Positions 37,973 through 46,864 of a stretch of 46,864 nucleotides of DNA are shown piece after piece. The stretch lies in contig DAIDGZ010000141.1 of NCBI GenBank assembly GCA_027452125.1, positions 1 through 46,864 of the forward strand, in the 5' to 3' direction. The notes below the pieces were generated by a model. That model did not search any database. It was not told where the DNA came from and saw only the letters and a program-made list of their open reading frames with translations. Position numbers and translations under genes: made by a program. Within the stretch, counting starts at the first letter, position 1. The number at the start of each line of letters is the position of its first letter. The DNA is from Acidobacteriaceae bacterium (GTDB taxonomy: Bacteria > Acidobacteriota > Terriglobia > Terriglobales > Acidobacteriaceae).

Positions 37973-39640
37973 TTAACGGCCTCCAAACAGTCCCTTCAAA
38001 AAGCCAGCCGCGGTCTTCTTGCTACCGCTTGCGCTGCTACCGGACTGGCCCGCGCCCTGCCCGCCAAGCATCTGTCCCAAATTCACGCGAATCGACGGAT
38101 TTGCAGCCGTACCCGCAATCGTCAGTGGAATCGCATTGGTAGCCTTAGTGCCAAGCTGGCCATTCAAGAATTTGGTAGCTGCGGCTAGCCCTTGACTCAT
38201 CAGCAAACCACCACCACTCGTGGCAGTGAACTTGGCCAACATCGTAAAGGCTAGCGCCCCCGCCGATGAAACGCTGCCACTCCCCGTGGCCGTACCTACC
38301 TGCGGTAGAACCGCTTCGATCTTTGAAAACTGGGTGATCGCCGGCGTTGAGTTCACATCTGCGCGGAGAAGTTGGATTGACGTGCCGCCACCGCTGCCAC
38401 CGAAGGGGTTCATGCCCTGAATCTTCGACCCAATATCAAATCCGGCCAGCGTAGTGTTATCGATCTCTACTGGCCCCGCAACCACCGGTGCGGTTACAGG
38501 CCCGTTAATTGCAAGATCGGCGGAGAGCGCCCCGCCGCGCAGTTGTGACCCGCTGGGCAGCGTCACACCCACCGCGGGCAATAGTTCCTCAAGCTGGTCG
38601 ATGGGCAGATTTGGTGCTGCCAGGTGCAGGTTCAACATTGTGGCATGCCCGCTTGTTGCGTAGCTGCCGGTTACGTGCGCCGCCACCGATCCCGTATGCA
38701 CGGCTATGTCCTTTACCTGTCCGGTGCCCGCCTTCATATCGCTGGCAATCGCATAGGTAATCTCCACCGGGTCTTTGGCCGGCACGCCGCCCTTGGCCAA
38801 ATGCAGATGCAAAGCGCTCAATTTACCGGTACTGCTCAGCGTACTTCCGTCCGAGGCGAGCTGCGCCTGAATACCCAGTTGCATGGAAATGCCGCTAGCT
38901 GGATCAACCGTCCCGGCGGCCACCGGATCATAGCCCTTCACATCCAGCGCGGCTTTAAACGGCGTCCTTGCAGCGTCGTTTTGAGCCAGTGGGCCGGCCT
39001 CTCCGTTCAGCTCAAATGTGCCGCCTCCGGGCAGTTCGGCCGAGAGCTTGAAGGGGAAGGCCCCTGCCAGCGAGAAGTCGTGCACCTCTGCCTCAATCTC
39101 CTGATACACAGCGGGCCTCTGTGTCTGCGGCAGCTTGGAGACGGTAGCCTTGCCGTGCTCGATCTTTAGTGCGTCCACCGTCAGCGCCGGTATGCTCCCG
39201 GCCTGTGTCGAACTGCTCGAGGATGTCGCCCCCTCGCCCAGACTGGAGAAGTTCCACTTGCCATCCGCCGCCCGGATCAACTGAATCGCAGGCGTGTCCA
39301 GAGTGAGCCTCGTGATGGCAATGCTGTGATGGAAGATTAGCTTGCCCAATTCCACGCCGATGGAAAGCGACTTGGCCGTCAGCATGGGATCGTTGCTGAA
39401 TGCGGGATCGTCGGCAATGACAATGTTGCGTGCCACCAGATCTCCGGTAAATACCGAGAAGCTCAGATGCCCCAGGGTCACCTTGCGTCCCAGAGTCCCG
39501 CTCAGCTCACGCTCAATGGAGGGCCTGAACGAGTCCGCATTCACAACAAATGGCATCGCCACGGCTATCAATATCAGCACCGCGACAATTGCGACCACCG
39601 CCCGTATCCATGCCTTCTTCATGACCTCACCTGCCCTCAA
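37973..39640 (-). CDS. AsmA-family protein
   Basis: N-terminal TM then FVVNADSFRPSIERELSGTLGRKVTLGHLSFSVFTGDLVARNIVIADDPAFS, AsmA N-terminal signature. Confidence 0.9.
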   Translation of the reverse strand: MRAGEVMKKAWIRAVVAIVAVLILIAVAMPFVVNADSFRPSIERELSGTLGRKVTLGHLSFSVFTGDLVARNIVIADDPAFSNDPMLTAKSLSIGVELGKLIFHHSIAITRLTLDTPAIQLIRAADGKWNFSSLGEGATSSSSSTQAGSIPALTVDALKIEHGKATVSKLPQTQRPAVYQEIEAEVHDFSLAGAFPFKLSAELPGGGTFELNGEAGPLAQNDAARTPFKAALDVKGYDPVAAGTVDPASGISMQLGIQAQLASDGSTLSSTGKLSALHLHLAKGGVPAKDPVEITYAIASDMKAGTGQVKDIAVHTGSVAAHVTGSYATSGHATMLNLHLAAPNLPIDQLEELLPAVGVTLPSGSQLRGGALSADLAINGPVTAPVVAGPVEIDNTTLAGFDIGSKIQGMNPFGGSGGGTSIQLLRADVNSTPAITQFSKIEAVLPQVGTATGSGSVSSAGALAFTMLAKFTATSGGGLLMSQGLAAATKFLNGQLGTKATNAIPLTIAGTAANPSIRVNLGQMLGGQGAGQSGSSASGSKKTAAGFLKGLFGGR

Positions 39641-39710
39641 TCTACGGTCAAATTCTACGCGTCTCTCTTACGCATAGATGCAAATTTACGGTCGCAGGTC
39701 AGCAAATGTG

Positions 39711-39737
39711 AAATGGGAGGCGCCTGGCCTCCCATTT
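39711..39737 (-). terminator. Probable intrinsic terminator downstream of citramalate synthase gene
   Basis: AAATGGGAGGC-gcctg-GCCTCCCATTT, 11-bp perfect stem, just past the minus-strand stop at 39767; T-tract imperfect. Confidence 0.6.
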
Positions 39738-39766
39738 TGCATCCGCGAGATGATTACTTGAGCAGT

Positions 39767-41410
39767 CTACGCCGCGGCCCCGCCCTTCTTGAGCAACCAG
39801 TAGTCAAAACCGTCCACAATTGCCATCAATGCCGCCTGATTCAGGTCACTGCTCACGCCAGCGGTCACCCAGGGCTCATGCCCATCCGCGTAGAAACTGA
39901 CCGTCACGCGCACATGCGCGGCGGAATCATGCGCGGAAACATCCAGCGCAGCCACGGTAAAGGTACCCAATCGCATCTCCGCCAGCGCGGGATAAAACTT
40001 GTCCAGCTCTTTCCGCATGGCCTTGGTCAGCGCATCCACGGGACCTTCGCCCTCGGCGCGAGTCGTAGCCACGCGCGCATCACCCACCGTCAGGGTCATG
40101 AAGGCCTGCACGAAGCGGCTGCCAATCTCGTCTGATTCGTCAAACACGCGCCAACTCTTGATGCCAAACCAGTTGGGTAGTGTGCCCAGTATTCGCATGC
40201 AGGCAAGACGGAAAGACATCTCACTGGCCGTAAACCCGCCGCCCTCGATCATGGCCTGGTTCACATCCATTAACGCCTGCGCCTGAGCCGAGTTGAGCGG
40301 CACGCCCATCCCCTCTGAAAGCAACATGATGTTCGCCCGGCCCGACTGCGCATTCACGCCAATCGCCGGCACTGCGCCAACCCGAACTGGATCGCACCAC
40401 AGATATGCACCAGGATTCTTACGCTCGCTGCTGCCGTGCATCCCTGCCCAGGTGCCAAAAGCTCCACCGCCTACAATTGGCGCGCCATGCGGTGGCTCCA
40501 GTCCAAAGGCTGAGTAGGTGGAATGCGCCAGGCTGGTCAGCCCGGTCAACTGGGCGTCTGCGACAAATCGAGCCTCGCCGCGCAACTGCATCGATCCGAT
40601 CACCGTGGTCAGATTCACATTGCCACAGCGCTCACCGGTACCCACCAGCGTGCCTTGCACGTGAACCGCTCCGGCCAGCACAGCGGCGCGGGTATTGGCC
40701 ACACCCAGCCCGCGATCGGTATGCCCATGGAAGCCAAACCGCGCTCCAGTATGGCAACGCACCAGATCGCCCAGCACGCTGGAGACCTCCTCAGGACTGG
40801 CACCGCCGTTGGTGTCGCATACGACGATGCGGCTCACCTTTTGCTCCACACACTGCGAAACCATCTGGTGAAAGTAGTCCAGTGTGCGCTTGCCAAACTC
40901 TTCGTCGCAGGGGTTGCCATTCTCACGCCGGCCGCAGGCGGCGTCCATAGCATGCTCCAGGTCGACCAGCACCTCAAACCCGGCATCTTGCAGGCAGGCC
41001 ACCGTCTCGCGGGCCATAAGCAGGTTCTCTTCAGGTGTGGTCTCCAGCGATTTCATCACATCCAGCAGGCGCGACTTTACCACCACCACGGCTGCGTGAA
41101 CCAAATTCTTGCGGCTCAGGATGAACTGCACGTCGGGCCAATCGGCTACCCGCATGCCACGGCCCCGCGAGCGGCCAAACAGCGCCAGCCTAATCCGACC
41201 GGTCTCCGCCTGCGCCAGCGCGGCAGTCAGATCCACGACAAACTGGTTGGCTCCGGCAAAACCGATCTCTGCGTAATGCACCCCAAACGCTGACATACGC
41301 TGCAACAGCGCTACCGCGTTAGGAATCGATATCTCGAGATTCGGCTGCTGCAGCCCGTCGCGTAGGCTGGTGTCAAACAACTCAACTTGTCTGGTCTCCG
41401 TCTGACTCAT
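39767..41410 (-). CDS. cimA: Citramalate synthase / 2-isopropylmalate synthase-like (start near 41410)
   Basis: VELFDTSLRDGLQQPNLEISIPNAVALLQ...VVCDTNGGASPEEV...FGFHGHTDRGLGVANTRAAVLAGAVHVQGTLVGTGERCGNVNL. Confidence 0.88.
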   Translation of the reverse strand: MSQTETRQVELFDTSLRDGLQQPNLEISIPNAVALLQRMSAFGVHYAEIGFAGANQFVVDLTAALAQAETGRIRLALFGRSRGRGMRVADWPDVQFILSRKNLVHAAVVVVKSRLLDVMKSLETTPEENLLMARETVACLQDAGFEVLVDLEHAMDAACGRRENGNPCDEEFGKRTLDYFHQMVSQCVEQKVSRIVVCDTNGGASPEEVSSVLGDLVRCHTGARFGFHGHTDRGLGVANTRAAVLAGAVHVQGTLVGTGERCGNVNLTTVIGSMQLRGEARFVADAQLTGLTSLAHSTYSAFGLEPPHGAPIVGGGAFGTWAGMHGSSERKNPGAYLWCDPVRVGAVPAIGVNAQSGRANIMLLSEGMGVPLNSAQAQALMDVNQAMIEGGGFTASEMSFRLACMRILGTLPNWFGIKSWRVFDESDEIGSRFVQAFMTLTVGDARVATTRAEGEGPVDALTKAMRKELDKFYPALAEMRLGTFTVAALDVSAHDSAAHVRVTVSFYADGHEPWVTAGVSSDLNQAALMAIVDGFDYWLLKKGGAAA

Positions 41411-41553
41411 GAATTCCCGTATCCGCCCCCGCAAGCCGCTGTTTCTACATGCCCCGCGCTAAAAACCCTAACATTCCATAGTACCCCGGCAAAAACTTAC
41501 GGATTTTCCCTCACGGTCCAAACTGCTCCGTGTGCGCCTGGTTCGGAGTTCGC

Positions 41554-43542
41554 CTAGCCGAGAGCAGGAGAAATCGAAGGCTCGCCAAGCGGCGTAGCCA
41601 CTTCCTGGTCCTTGTACTGCAGCTGATAAAGCTTCCAGTAGAGCCCGCGCTGCGTCAGCAACTCCTGGTGCGAGCCCATCTCGCGCAACTGTCCCTTGTG
41701 CATCACCAGAATCGTGTCTGCCCGCTGTACGGTGGAGAGGCGATGAGCGATGAGCACACTTGTGCGGCCTTCCACCATGCGCTCGAGAGCGCCGCGGATG
41801 CGCAGTTCCGTGTCCGTATCCACGCTAGACGTGGCCTCATCCAGGATGAGAATCCGCGGATTGTAGGCCAGAGCCCGGGCAAAGTTAATCAGTTGCTTCT
41901 GCCCGGTGGAGAGTGAGTTCCCGCGCTCACGCACCGGTTCGTCAAAACGGCTGGGCAGACTATCAATGAAATCCAGCACGTTCACGTCCCGCGCTGCCTC
42001 GCGCAGGCTGGCATCGGTGATCTCCTCGTTACCCAGACGAATGTTCTCTGCAATTGTTCCGGTAAACAGGAACGGGTCCTGGAGTACGACGGCAAAGTGG
42101 CGGCGCAGCTCGTTCACGTCGTGCTGGCGCAGATCCACCCCATCCAGCAGGATCTCCCCCGCGGTTACGTCGTAGAAGCGCATCATCAAGCTAGTCAGCG
42201 TAGTTTTGCCGGCACCGGTATGACCCACAATCGCCACCGTTTGCCCCGGCTCAATCACAAACGAGACATCCTTCAATATCCACTCAACGCTGTCCAGGCT
42301 AGCCAGCTCGGCGTGATCGGCAGTGGCTGAGGCGACCCTGGCCACCGCCGCTTGCTGCTCGCCGGTCAGCTTCTGATAGGTGAACCAGACGTGGCGAAAC
42401 TCAATGCGGTTCGATCCGTCGCCCTTGACTGGGTGCGCGGGGCTCACGATCTCCGGCGGGGTATCCAGCAGCTTGAAGATACGCTCACAGGCAGCCATTG
42501 CAGCTTGCAGAATATTGTACTTATCGCTCAAGTCCTGAATCGGCCGCCAGAAGCGCTGCGAGTACTGAATAAACATGGCCAGCACGCCGATGGTCACCGC
42601 GCCATGAGCGATGACGCTGAACCCGCCCCGCCACACCACCAGGGCAATGGCCACAGCAGAGAGCAATTCCACCGCTGGATAGTAGAGCGCATAGGCAAAA
42701 ATCGTGTCCTTGAAAGCGACCATGTGCTGGCGGTTTACGTCTTCAAAGTCCTTGTAGGCGCGCTCTTCACGGTTGAAGAGCTGCACCACGCTCATGCCGC
42801 TGATGTGCTCTTGGGTAAAGCTGTTGATGCGTGCAATGGCCGCGCGGACGCGGCGATAGCTCTCCCGCACGGAGTTGCGGAAGACACGGGTGACAATCAG
42901 GATCAACGGCAGAACGGCAAAGGCCAGCAGGGCCAGCCACCAGTTGATGCTGAGCATGACTACGGCCATGATGGTCAGGTTGAAGAAGTCATCCACGATG
43001 GCCAGCACACCGGCGGTGAACATGTCGTTGATGGCGTCCACGTCCGAGGTGAGGCGGGTAACCAGACGGCCCACGGCATGCTGATCGAAGAAGCCCACGT
43101 GCATCCTCTGCATGTGGCGGAAGATGTCGCGGCGCAGATCGAACATGATCTTCTGCCCGCACCACTGCATCAGATAGGTCTGGATAAACTCAAAGAGATA
43201 CGAGAGCAGCAGCGCCACCATCCAGATGGTGGCCAGCTCTGTGACTCCCTTGTAAGCGTCGGCGGGCAGGCGGCGGGTAAACCACGTGGTAGCCGCCCCA
43301 GGCTTGCCGGTCAGATAGCGGTCAATGGCCACCTTCACCAGGTAGGGGCCGGTGACGTCACACAGCGACTTGAGCGACACGGCGACAGACGAGATGGTGG
43401 CCTGCACCCAGTAGGGGCGCACGTAGCGGGCCAGCCGCCGCATCAGCCTGGAGTCGTAAACCTTGCCAACCGGATCGTCGTCGGCCTTGCGGTCTTTACG
43501 CGAGGTACCGGATTGGGCCTTCTTCTTTTCTTCGTCCGCCAT
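41554..43542 (-). CDS. ABC exporter, fused permease/ATPase (start likely at 43542, MADEEKKKAQ)
   Basis: VGHTGAGKTTLTSLMMRFYD, LSTGQKQLINFARALAYNPRILILDEATSSVDTDTE; N-terminal exporter TM domain. Confidence 0.93.
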   Translation of the reverse strand: MADEEKKKAQSGTSRKDRKADDDPVGKVYDSRLMRRLARYVRPYWVQATISSVAVSLKSLCDVTGPYLVKVAIDRYLTGKPGAATTWFTRRLPADAYKGVTELATIWMVALLLSYLFEFIQTYLMQWCGQKIMFDLRRDIFRHMQRMHVGFFDQHAVGRLVTRLTSDVDAINDMFTAGVLAIVDDFFNLTIMAVVMLSINWWLALLAFAVLPLILIVTRVFRNSVRESYRRVRAAIARINSFTQEHISGMSVVQLFNREERAYKDFEDVNRQHMVAFKDTIFAYALYYPAVELLSAVAIALVVWRGGFSVIAHGAVTIGVLAMFIQYSQRFWRPIQDLSDKYNILQAAMAACERIFKLLDTPPEIVSPAHPVKGDGSNRIEFRHVWFTYQKLTGEQQAAVARVASATADHAELASLDSVEWILKDVSFVIEPGQTVAIVGHTGAGKTTLTSLMMRFYDVTAGEILLDGVDLRQHDVNELRRHFAVVLQDPFLFTGTIAENIRLGNEEITDASLREAARDVNVLDFIDSLPSRFDEPVRERGNSLSTGQKQLINFARALAYNPRILILDEATSSVDTDTELRIRGALERMVEGRTSVLIAHRLSTVQRADTILVMHKGQLREMGSHQELLTQRGLYWKLYQLQYKDQEVATPLGEPSISPALG

Positions 43543-43781
43543 AGGGGTGGCTGGGCTGCCTTTTTCATTGTACGGCGCGCGAGGTTGAGGGCCTATGAAC
43601 CAGCCTGCTCGGGGGAATCTCCGCCGCAGCCTATCTGATGCGCCAGCCGCAGGAAACGGCGCAGACGCGGACGTAAAATGCACAATTCTGTTGATAAATT
43701 TTCTGAACTTCACTGGCGAGGTGCGCAATGGGCTGGAAAAATCCGCCCAGAAAGGCGATACGCCACAAGCCCCGCTCAAAG

Positions 43782-44438
43782 TCAGAATGGGTTGTGCGCA
43801 CTGAGCGCGGCCAGCGCCTCCTCCGGCTCCGGGCGAACACGAAAGTCGGCATGCGCCTCGGCGAAGAGTACCTTGCCGTCGCTACCCAGCACGTAGGTGG
43901 CAGGCAGGGGCAGACGCCTGCTCTGGTCGCCGTTGATGAACGGCAGGTTCACCAGGATGGAACGGTAGTAGTCCTGCAAATAATCCGGAACGGTGTAGGC
44001 AAGGCCGAATTGTTCAGCTACGGCACAACCAGCATCCGTGAGCACCGGAAACGGAATTTTGTGCTGCCCGACCATGAAGTCGCTCTGCCGCGGCGTCTGC
44101 GGGCTGACCGCCACCAGCAGTGCGCCGCTCGCGCGCAAGCGCTCATAAAGGCTGTTCCACGCCTCAAGTTCAGTGATGCAGTAGGGGCACCACCGTCCGC
44201 GAAAGAACTTGAGCACCAGCGGCCCCAGCGCCAGCAGATCGGCCAAACGCACTAGCTTGCCCGAGGCGTCCTGAAGCGCAAACTCTGGCGCCTGTGCGCC
44301 CACCGGCAAAATGCGCTGCTCCATGCCAGAGAGGAAAAGCTCCTCTACTGCGCGCTCGCCCACCGCCAGCCGCTCCGGCTGCACAAGCTTGCGCGTATTC
44401 GCTGTGATCTCGTCGAGTTGATCCTGCAGGAGTGTCAT
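43782..44438 (-). CDS. Peroxiredoxin-like (AhpC/TSA) protein
   Basis: FFRGRWCPYCITELEAWNSLYERLRASGALLVAVSPQTP, thioredoxin-fold CxxC-type active site. Confidence 0.88.
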   Translation of the reverse strand: MTLLQDQLDEITANTRKLVQPERLAVGERAVEELFLSGMEQRILPVGAQAPEFALQDASGKLVRLADLLALGPLVLKFFRGRWCPYCITELEAWNSLYERLRASGALLVAVSPQTPRQSDFMVGQHKIPFPVLTDAGCAVAEQFGLAYTVPDYLQDYYRSILVNLPFINGDQSRRLPLPATYVLGSDGKVLFAEAHADFRVRPEPEEALAALSAHNPF

Positions 44439-44548
44439 GAGTCTTTATTTTTCTATTCTCGCAGATTAGAACAAGCCTCGAACAGGCACATAAGAGCGAT
44501 CAAAGATCCGCCGCATCGTCGAATCAGCCTGCAGTCTATACAGCGAAA

Positions 44549-44574
44549 ATGGCAGAGGCTTTAGCCTCTGCCAT
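44549..44574 (-). terminator. Intrinsic terminator downstream of ffh
   Basis: ATGGCAGAGGC-ttta-GCCTCTGCCAT, 11-bp perfect stem; followed by TTTT on the minus strand. Confidence 0.85.
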
Positions 44575-44642
44575 CGTGCACTCTGCCCAGACGTAGGATC
44601 GTCGCGGCGCCATCTGGCCATCAATTCCACGCGGTCGCTATC

Positions 44643-46040
44643 TTACCGCCCGAACCTCTGCCGCGCCATTCCTAGATTATTCAGGCCGCCACGCATCATC
44701 TGCTTGGCTAGGCCCCCCTTGCCCATCTGCTTGAACATCTTGCTCATCTGCGCATACTGGCGGAGCAGCATGTTCACATCTTGCACACTGGTGCCGCTGC
44801 CCGCGGCGATGCGCTTGCGGCGCGAACCGGAGATAATCTCGTGGTTTCGGCGCTCGTGCGGAGTCATGGAGTTGATGATGGCCTCCAGCCGGACAAACTG
44901 CTTCTCGTCCACCTGGCTGGCCGCCTGCTGCATGCCGGCAAACGGGCCTACCGAAGGCAGCATCTTCAAGATCGACTCCATCGAGCCCAGCTTTTTGATC
45001 TGCTTCAACTGCTCGCGGAAGTCGTCCAGCGTGAAACCGTCGCCCAACAACGCCTTCTTGGCGAACTCCTCGCTCTTCTTGCGATCCAGCTTTTCCTCGG
45101 CTTTTTCGATGAGCGACATCATGTCGCCCATGCCCAGGATGCGGCCGACGATGCGGTCAGGGTGGAAAGGCTCCAGTCCGTCCGGCTTCTCGCTCACGCC
45201 GATAAACTTGATCGGCTGCCCAGTCACGTGCCGGATCGACAGCGCTGCGCCGCCGCGCGAGTCGCCATCCATCTTGGTCAGCACCACGCCGGTCAGGCTA
45301 AGCCGCATGTGGAAATCCAGCGCGGAGTTCACCGCGTCCTGGCCGGTCATTGCATCTGCCACAAACAAAATCTCCTGCGGGTTCAGGAGCTTTTTCAGTC
45401 GCTCCATCTCGCCCATCAGTTCCTCGTCCACGTGCAGGCGACCGGCAGTATCCACAATCAGCGTATTGCAGCCCATAATGCGAGCTTCGCGCAGAGCCTC
45501 TTTGGCCAGCCGCTCCACCAGCGCAGAGCCCGCAGGCTCACCCTTGGTATCGCCCTCGTAGAGCTTGGCGTCCACCTGCTTAGCTACCACCTTCAACTGT
45601 TCGCGCGCCGCTGGACGATAAACGTCCACCGACACCAGCATGGGTCGGTGGCCGCCCTTCTTGAGCCAGGCCGCCAGCTTGCCGCTGGTAGTGGTCTTGC
45701 CTGAGCCCTGCAGGCCGGCCATCAGGATCACCGTGGGCGGCTGCGAAGCAAACTTGAAGCGTGCCGTGTCCCGCCCCAGCAGCTCGATCAGTTCGTCGCG
45801 CACCACCTTGATCACCTGCTCGGAGGGCGACAGTGCCGTTAGCACCTCGGTACCCAGGGCCTTGGCACGAATGTGCTCAATCAGGTCCCGGACCACGTTG
45901 AGGTTCACGTCGGCGTCAAGCAGGGCCACGCGCAGTTCGCCGAGAGCCTCGGCAATGTTCTCTTCAGTCAGCGTGCCTTGGCCGCGCAGGGTCTTGAATA
46001 CTCGCTGGAGTTTATCTGTCAGATTGTCAAACATAGGCAT
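44643..46040 (-). CDS. ffh: Signal recognition particle protein Ffh (start at 46040 or 46034)
   Basis: MFDNLTDKLQRVFKTLRGQGTLTEENIAEALGELRVALLDADVNL...MAGLQGSGKTTTSGKLAAWL, Met-rich C-terminal M domain. Confidence 0.97.
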   Translation of the reverse strand: MPMFDNLTDKLQRVFKTLRGQGTLTEENIAEALGELRVALLDADVNLNVVRDLIEHIRAKALGTEVLTALSPSEQVIKVVRDELIELLGRDTARFKFASQPPTVILMAGLQGSGKTTTSGKLAAWLKKGGHRPMLVSVDVYRPAAREQLKVVAKQVDAKLYEGDTKGEPAGSALVERLAKEALREARIMGCNTLIVDTAGRLHVDEELMGEMERLKKLLNPQEILFVADAMTGQDAVNSALDFHMRLSLTGVVLTKMDGDSRGGAALSIRHVTGQPIKFIGVSEKPDGLEPFHPDRIVGRILGMGDMMSLIEKAEEKLDRKKSEEFAKKALLGDGFTLDDFREQLKQIKKLGSMESILKMLPSVGPFAGMQQAASQVDEKQFVRLEAIINSMTPHERRNHEIISGSRRKRIAAGSGTSVQDVNMLLRQYAQMSKMFKQMGKGGLAKQMMRGGLNNLGMARQRFGR

Positions 46041-46117
46041 CTTCAGTGTAGCGGAAGCGGCAGGGCCGCTTCGAGCCTGGATGGCTTCCCCGGTCACCGC
46101 GATACTCTGGAAGAAGC

Positions 46118-46864
46118 ATGAAAGATTCCGCCGTCTTGTTGATTGACTGCCCCGACCGCACCGGCCTGGTCGCGCGTGTCTCCGGCCTGCTCTATCAGCA
46201 CGGAGCCAACATCCTCCACGCTGACCAGCATCAGGACCACGACCAGGGCCTCTTCTTCATGCGCGTCGAGTGGGCGCTCAACAGCGGCTCCGGCAGCGCG
46301 TTTGATCTCGACGCCTTCCGCGCGGCATTCACCCATCTGGCCGCCGAACTCCAGATGAACTGGCGCCTGGCCACCAGTGCGCGCCGTCCGCGCGTGGCCC
46401 TCTTCTGCTCCCACTACCTGCACTGCATGGCCGACCTGCTGCACCGCTGGCATAGTCAGGAACTGGACTGCGAAATCCCGCTCATCGTCTCCAATCACCG
46501 CGCAGTGGAACCTCTCGCTGCCTTCTACGGCATCCCTTTTGAGCACGTACCGGTAACCGCCGCCAGCCGTGAGCAGGCCGAGGCCCGCCAGCTCGTACTG
46601 CTGGAGCAGCACGCCATCGACCTCACCGTCCTGGCCCGCTACATGCAGATCCTCTCTCCTGCGTTTGTCGCCCGCTACCCGGCCGCCATCATCAACGTGC
46701 ACCACTCCTTCTTGCCCGCCTTTACGGGCGCGCGTCCTTACCACGCCGCCCACGCCCGCGGCGTCAAGCTCATCGGCGCCACCAGCCACTATGTGACCGA
46801 AGTGCTGGACGACGGACCGATTATCGAGCAGGATGTGGCCCGCATCTCCCACCGCGACCAGGTC
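46118..46864 (+). CDS. purU: Formyltetrahydrofolate deformylase, partial (runs off right edge)
   Basis: Hand translation from ATG 46118, not in ORF track because no stop in window: MKDSAVLLIDCPDRTGLVARVSGLLYQHGANILHADQHQDH...SNHRAVEPLAAFYGIPFEHVPV...INVHHSFLPAFTGARPYHAAHARGVKLIGATSHYVTEVLDDGPIIEQDV. Confidence 0.93.
   Translation, partial: MKDSAVLLIDCPDRTGLVARVSGLLYQHGANILHADQHQDHDQGLFFMRVEWALNSGSGSAFDLDAFRAAFTHLAAELQMNWRLATSARRPRVALFCSHYLHCMADLLHRWHSQELDCEIPLIVSNHRAVEPLAAFYGIPFEHVPVTAASREQAEARQLVLLEQHAIDLTVLARYMQILSPAFVARYPAAIINVHHSFLPAFTGARPYHAAHARGVKLIGATSHYVTEVLDDGPIIEQDVARISHRDQV

Noticed and set aside
42352-43638. 428-aa + strand ORF rich in His/Gln/Gly
   Set aside because: Lies fully antisense to the well supported ABC exporter gene; composition is what reverse-strand GC-rich coding DNA gives.
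44781-45704. 307-aa + strand ORF
   Set aside because: Antisense to ffh, no recognisable motifs.
46094-46852. 252-aa minus-strand ORF
   Set aside because: Antisense to purU, whose + strand translation has clear family motifs up to the window edge.
1-46864. CRISPR arrays, tRNA/rRNA genes, IS elements, toxin-antitoxin or phage genes
   Set aside because: None seen by eye: no regularly spaced direct repeats, no tRNA-like cloverleaf, no transposase or phage structural ORFs. A tRNAscan/Infernal run would be needed to exclude small RNAs.

Overview
The window looks like ordinary core chromosome of a GC-rich Acidobacteriota-like bacterium. This lineage call is an inference from gene content, not tested. 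I found no rRNA, tRNA, CRISPR array, IS element or prophage. About 35 CDSs are supported. They include FmdB, a tandem xerC/xerD-type recombinase pair, MFS and NRAMP transporters, MutT, and secreted carbohydrate-associated proteins (DUF2961/GH172-like, GH105, DUF2264). There is a conserved msbA-like/yicC/gmk/rpoZ/coaBC/UDG gene block, divergent gmhA/gmhB, and a fused 2-oxoacid dehydrogenase E1 alpha-beta. Further CDSs are MscS, a DUF255/YyaL thioredoxin-fold protein, RNase PH, class II aldolase, AsmA-like, citramalate synthase, a second ABC exporter, a peroxiredoxin and Ffh. The ORF track missed two partial genes at the edges: a secreted protein on the minus strand at the left end, and purU at the right end. 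The best leads are: (1) an AmgK-like sugar kinase fused to a RapZ C-terminal domain and translationally coupled to a MurU-like nucleotidyltransferase; (2) two divergent tandem paralogs of an unknown ~115-aa protein whose whole upstream region is collinear, including a near-identical 14-bp CRP/FNR-like palindrome, a TTCACCCG box at identical spacing, the RBS and a GTG start; (3) a signalling cluster with a soluble kinase, a sigma-54 activator whose receiver lacks the phospho-acceptor Asp, and a degenerate receiver/DHp-like protein; (4) a tandem pair of small secreted paralogs. All product names come from reading motifs in the translations; no database search was run.
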